40,980 bases of DNA from contig CAZIXE010000033.1 in the NCBI GenBank assembly GCA_964543235.1, positions 1 through 40,980 on the forward strand, in the 5' to 3' direction. This DNA comes from JANMMJ01 sp964543235 (GTDB taxonomy: Bacteria > Pseudomonadota > Alphaproteobacteria > Rhizobiales > Aestuariivirgaceae). Both the position numbers and the translations under genes were made by a program. The notes under the pieces are model-generated. The model saw only the letters and a list, made by a program, of their open reading frames with translations, did not search any database and was not told where the DNA came from. Shown one piece after another: positions 37,949 to 40,980 of this stretch. Each line of letters begins with the position of its first letter. Within the stretch, counting starts at the first letter, position 1.

Positions 37949-39496
37949 AGCGGCGAAGATACCGCTTTCCATGGCGTAGAGTGCGGCAGTCGTGCGGCTC
38001 CTGGTGCCGGTCTTGCGGTAGACGCTCTGGATCTGGTTGTCTATGGTCTTTGGCGAGACCGAGAACTTGCGGGCGATTTCCTTGGTGGAGAGCCCATGGG
38101 CCAGCTGGCGGAGTACCTCGGCTTCGCGCTTGGTCAGTCCGTCCGGCAAAGCGGCCTGGCTGATTTCACGCCGGTGCCCGGCGCTGTCGAGCACGAGGCG
38201 CACCGCTTCGCGCGGCATCCTGCCCGCCGAGACCTCGGCCAGCAGGGCCTCCGCGGCGGCGTCCGGCTTCATTGCTTCGCGGCAAGGCAGATCGCTGGTT
38301 AGCTCGTCATAATGGTTGGCAACTGCAATCAGTGCGGCACCACCTTCGCTGAGCCGGATGTGGCGATGATACCCCGTGCCGTCGCTGCGCTCTTGGACGG
38401 AGCAGGCCATTTCGCGCAGCGGATCGAATGCCGGCGAGATGGCGAGAATCTGCTCTGTGTGGTATGAGTATGAGTGCAGCCGCATCTCCTCTAGCTGCGT
38501 CAGCGGCGCCGTCTTGTCGAGAATACCAGTAGGGATCGCGGATTTGCCAAGATCGTGCAGCATTGCCGCGTTGAAGACGGCATCACAGAGTGATTCGTCA
38601 GCAGACGAAGCGACGGCGGCGCGGTAGGCGATGGCAGCCACCCTCCGGGAATGGCCAAAGGAGTAGCGCGACTTGATGTCGATGAAATCGGCAAAGGCTT
38701 CCGCCAATGTGCGGATGTCCCGCGGCGCAATGGTGATCGTCTCTCCGGGTTCGAGGGATTGAAACAGTTGGAGATCCGCGAATTGCCCGAGCCCTGACAC
38801 GATCTCTCCCGCATCGGAGAGGAACACCTTGGTCAGGCGCGGATCGAACTGTCCGCCCGAGCGCGCCTTGGCCACATCCGTCATGCTGCGCAGTCCGCCA
38901 GCGCGGCGGTGTAACTCCATGGCGGTGGCAAATTCCATGATTCGGGCGTTGAGCGGCAGGGCGTCGCCCGAAGGGTGGAGTGGTGCCGCGCCATCCCAGC
39001 GCGAATGGCGAAGCGACACGATGTTGGGCACGCCCTGGGGCACCGGCAGCCGCCTTGCCAGGGCGCGCGCCTGTTCGCAATGCATTTCGACGAACGGATA
39101 GGCCCTGTCGCCCATCCCCGCGATCTCCTCGATCATCTTGTCGCGCTCGGCTTCCGGCACGTGCCTCGGCAGATGGGCTCGCAGGTGCTGCCGCATGTTG
39201 TCCACGTCGTACGGATCGCCGATGGTGAACGCGTGGTTGACGGGCTGTTCGGCGCCAAACCCGGCAGGCGCGAGATCGGGCGCAGAGGCCGTGCAGCCCA
39301 GAAAGCGCAGCAACACCGACCAGTACAGCTCCCTTACCTCATCGATCCCGAGGCCGAGCCTTTGGCCGAGCCGCGTCGCGATGACAGTGGCACCCATGGC
39401 AGAGCCTTCAGGCTGGCCGTCGGCGAGGTCCGTCGCGAGAGACAGGGCGCCGAGGCACTCGGACAGCAAGAGCGTGCCGGAGTTTGCAGCGTTCAT
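37946..39496 (-). CDS. tandem HD-domain (degenerate HD-GYP) protein with C-terminal LuxR DNA-binding domain
   Basis: A 516-residue protein. The first HD-like unit (about 8-190) has lost the HD pair (RFLGCTA where HD would be) but keeps a GYP-region relic, RWDGAAPLHPSGDALPLNARI (166-186). The second unit (about 260-420) has His282 (GHSRRV), the HD pair His314-Asp315 (LHDLGKSAIP), His341 and His346, but the HHE/GYP end reads QERSDGTGYHR, so Pro is replaced by His. The C-terminus (453-497) is a LuxR helix-turn-helix, LTKREAEVLRQLAHGLSTKEIARKF. It may be a nucleotide-responsive activator of the ligase downstream. ATG 39496 is chosen since the domain begins just after; TTG 39610 is an alternative. 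Confidence 0.85.
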   Translation of the reverse strand: MNAANSGTLLLSECLGALSLATDLADGQPEGSAMGATVIATRLGQRLGLGIDEVRELYWSVLLRFLGCTASAPDLAPAGFGAEQPVNHAFTIGDPYDVDNMRQHLRAHLPRHVPEAERDKMIEEIAGMGDRAYPFVEMHCEQARALARRLPVPQGVPNIVSLRHSRWDGAAPLHPSGDALPLNARIMEFATAMELHRRAGGLRSMTDVAKARSGGQFDPRLTKVFLSDAGEIVSGLGQFADLQLFQSLEPGETITIAPRDIRTLAEAFADFIDIKSRYSFGHSRRVAAIAYRAAVASSADESLCDAVFNAAMLHDLGKSAIPTGILDKTAPLTQLEEMRLHSYSYHTEQILAISPAFDPLREMACSVQERSDGTGYHRHIRLSEGGAALIAVANHYDELTSDLPCREAMKPDAAAEALLAEVSAGRMPREAVRLVLDSAGHRREISQAALPDGLTKREAEVLRQLAHGLSTKEIARKFSVSPKTIDNQIQSVYRKTGTRSRTTAALYAMESGIFAA

Positions 39497-39889
39497 CGGA
39501 ATTCTCGAGAGCAGTCCGGGCCAACCGGTTGACCATATTCGAAGCCGGGCAGGCCCTGCAACCGCCATCAGCTTCCGCAGTTCAGCAATAAAGGAGTTGG
39601 AGACTGACAACCGGATGCATGAGCCGTTTCTGATGCGCTGGCTTCCATCGGAATTTGCGCCTTTTGCAATTGTGTTTGTACCGGCGCCTGCACTGGACGA
39701 AACTCATGAACACAGCCCTGCCGCCGCTGGCGCCCGGCAAGCTTACCGCCGTCGCCCCCATGACGGTTGGGGCAGACAAGCCAATTGGATCAACTAGTTA
39801 AGAACCAGCTTGAGCGCTTCGGGTGCAGCAAGCATTTGAGTGCTGCGTGAAACTGTGGGCTGCCCTTGGATATCACCCGAAGTTCTTCA
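39497..39889. other. 393-bp gap between the HD/LuxR gene and hpaH
   Basis: Should contain the promoter of the HD/LuxR gene (minus strand) and the 3' end region of hpaH. It holds the short ORF at 39706-39801 and a 6-bp inverted repeat, GCAGCA (39825-39830) and TGCTGC (39841-39846), without a T-run. I saw no RNA gene, mobile-element end or larger gene remnant. Confidence 0.5.
39706..39801 (+). CDS. possible 31-residue small ORF sharing a core with the one at 36142
   Basis: ATG 39706 opens 31 codons to TAA 39799-39801. A weak GGA-type ribosome site lies about 8 bases upstream. The product carries LAPGKLTAVAPMTVGADKP. The core is shared with the ORF at 36142. The DNA is identical over GGCGCCCGGCAA and GCCGTCGCCC, with several intervening differences synonymous in this frame (AAA/AAG, CTC/CTT). 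The opposite strand of both copies also reads ATAxSLPGA, so the coding strand is not certain. No function is recognised. Confidence 0.3.
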   Translation: MNTALPPLAPGKLTAVAPMTVGADKPIGSTS

Positions 39890-40684
39890 TCAATCAAACG
39901 CAATGTTCACCGTGCCAAAGGCGCCAAAATCAACTTCGAACAAGCTGCTCGGCGTGGCTTCAACCGGCCGGATGAAGGAACCCGACAGGACGATATCGCC
40001 GGCCCGCAGGTGATCGCCATACTGGCTGAGACGTTTGGCAAGCCAGGCGATACCCGAGGCTGGGTCGTCAAGAACGCCTGCACCCAAACCCGTCTCTTCC
40101 ACCTCGCCGTTGCGCTTCACTATTGCGCCGACCCAGCGCAGGTCAAAGTCGGATGGCCTGTGACGTTCCGCGCTCATCACAATCCCGGCATTGGCTGCGT
40201 TGTCGGCGATCGTATCGACGATAGTGCGCTTGGCCTTGGTTTCAGGATCGACACGCAGGATGCGGGTGTCCAGAATTTCCAGGCTCGCCACCACGTGATC
40301 CGTTGCGGCCATCACCTGTTCGCGCCCGCAGTCCGGGCCATAGAGATCTGCCTTCAAGGCGAAGGCGATTTCGGCCTCTATCCGCGGCTGAATGAAGCGG
40401 CCCTTGGGGATCGACGCGCCACTGGCAAACAGCATGTCATCAAACAAGACGCCACTATCTGGCGTGTTGATCTTGAGCGCATCCTGCATGGCCTTGGAGG
40501 TGAGGCCGATTTTCCAGCCAATCCTGCGGCGGCCCGCCGCAAGCTTGCGCTTCACCAGGGCTGCCTGCACGGCATAGGCGTCGTCCATCGTCCAGGAGGG
40601 ATAAGCCTTGCTCAACAGGCCGACTTGCTTTCCTGCTCGTTCCGCCTCGAAAAGCAGCAGCGCGGCTTTGTCGTAGTCCGTCAT
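39890..40684 (-). CDS. hpaH: 2-oxo-hept-4-ene-1,7-dioate hydratase
   Basis: A 264-residue hydratase of the fumarylacetoacetase-related fold. WKIGLTSKAMQDALKINTPDSGVLFDDMLF and the metal-binding IEAEIAF near residues 103-109 are hallmarks of HpaH/HpcG, which adds water to 2-oxo-hept-4-ene-1,7-dioate in the meta-cleavage of homoprotocatechuate (4-hydroxyphenylacetate breakdown). A 2-oxopent-4-enoate hydratase of other aromatic pathways is the alternative. The ATG overlaps the stop of the upstream gene (ATGA), which codes a FAH-family enzyme of the same pathway. Confidence 0.88.
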   Translation of the reverse strand: MTDYDKAALLLFEAERAGKQVGLLSKAYPSWTMDDAYAVQAALVKRKLAAGRRRIGWKIGLTSKAMQDALKINTPDSGVLFDDMLFASGASIPKGRFIQPRIEAEIAFALKADLYGPDCGREQVMAATDHVVASLEILDTRILRVDPETKAKRTIVDTIADNAANAGIVMSAERHRPSDFDLRWVGAIVKRNGEVEETGLGAGVLDDPASGIAWLAKRLSQYGDHLRAGDIVLSGSFIRPVEATPSSLFEVDFGAFGTVNIAFD

Positions 40685-40980
40685 TCCTCATCCTCGATGG
40701 TGTTGCGCAGGATGCCAAGACCCTCAGCCTCCACCTCCACCACATCACCGGGCTTCAGCCATCGCGGCGGATCATGCCGGGCGCCGGCGCCTGCTGGCGT
40801 GCCGGTGACGATGATGTCGTTGGGATGGAGTGTGGCGAAGGTGGAGATGTAGCTGATCAACGTGCGGAAGGGAAAGATCATGCGGGAGGTGCGGTCATCC
40901 TGGCGTGTTTCGCCGTTAACACGCGTGGTCAGGCGGATATCCGCGATCTGCCTTTCATCGGTGAAGGGAACAAGCCATGG
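40681..40980 (-). CDS. fumarylacetoacetate hydrolase family protein, 3' part (cut by window end)
   Basis: The frame is open from the window edge and codes the last 99 residues: WLVPFTDERQIADIRLTTRV, then TSRMIFPFRTLISYISTFATLHPNDIIVTGTPAGAG and WLKPGDVVEVEAEGLGILRN. The TGTPAGAG turn and the C-terminal barrel strands are typical of the FAH family. Coupled to hpaH by an ATGA overlap, it is probably the 5-carboxymethyl-2-oxo-hex-3-ene-1,7-dioate decarboxylase/isomerase (HpaG type). The N-terminal catalytic part, with the metal ligands, lies outside the window, so the assignment within the family is open. Confidence 0.85.
   Translation of the reverse strand, partial: PWLVPFTDERQIADIRLTTRVNGETRQDDRTSRMIFPFRTLISYISTFATLHPNDIIVTGTPAGAGARHDPPRWLKPGDVVEVEAEGLGILRNTIEDEE

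Noticed and set aside
39825..39846. GCAGCA/TGCTGC hairpin downstream of hpaH as a terminator
   Set aside because: Six base pairs, 10-base loop and no T-run on either strand; too weak to call.

Overview
The window looks like chromosomal DNA of a high-GC alphaproteobacterium, most likely of the Hyphomicrobiales (Rhizobiales) or Rhodobacterales kind. This rests on gene content: a Rhodobacter/Rhizobium-type sorbitol/mannitol (smo) operon, an assimilatory nitrate operon controlled by NasS/NasT, a FixJ-like two-component pair, a hydroxyproline catabolic operon and the start of a homoprotocatechuate (hpa) cluster. It codes densely, with many ATGA or TGATG stop/start overlaps. I see no tRNA, rRNA, CRISPR array, insertion sequence or phage gene. 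No single gene is of unknown system type; the most interesting signals are regulatory and lie between genes.

Layout. 1-288: upstream DNA with a possible 48-residue ORF. 289-9315 (+): polyol regulon: SorC-type regulator, binding-protein ABC transporter (smoEFGK), sorbitol dehydrogenase (smoS), mannitol 2-dehydrogenase (mtlK), a second polyol-type SDR and a HAD phosphatase. 9328-10548 (-): FAD-dependent ferredoxin reductase. 10968-15037 (+): glycine betaine-type ABC transporter whose permease is a tandem fusion. 15228-17560 (-): response regulator and MASE1-type histidine kinase. 17611-19203 (-): malate synthase. 19387-20292 (+): PuuE-type allantoinase.

20364-30815 (-): one complete nitrate assimilation unit, read nasT-nasS-nrtA-nrtB-nrtD-nirB-nirD-nasA. 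It covers sensing, uptake, reduction to nitrite and reduction to ammonium. Between nasS and nrtA I can read a sigma-54 promoter, then two adjacent small hairpins (the second with an A-x-x-G-x-x hexaloop) and a long intrinsic terminator that shares bases with the second hairpin. This is the architecture expected of a NasT (ANTAR) antitermination leader, placed almost exactly at the predicted transcript start.

30919-32034: divergent WYL-domain regulator and a small ferredoxin-fold-like protein around a 23-bp palindrome. 32071-36060: GntR/FCD regulator divergent from three hydroxyproline catabolic genes (DapA-family deaminase, FAD oxidase, epimerase), with three GTCGAC sites spaced exactly 11 bp apart over the promoter. 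36300-39496 (-): acyl-CoA ligase preceded by a tandem HD-domain protein with a LuxR output domain. 39890-40980 (-): hpaH hydratase and the 3' part of a fumarylacetoacetate hydrolase family gene that runs off the window. Two short ORFs sharing an APGKLxAVAxM core sit in the gaps on either side of the ligase/HD-LuxR block.
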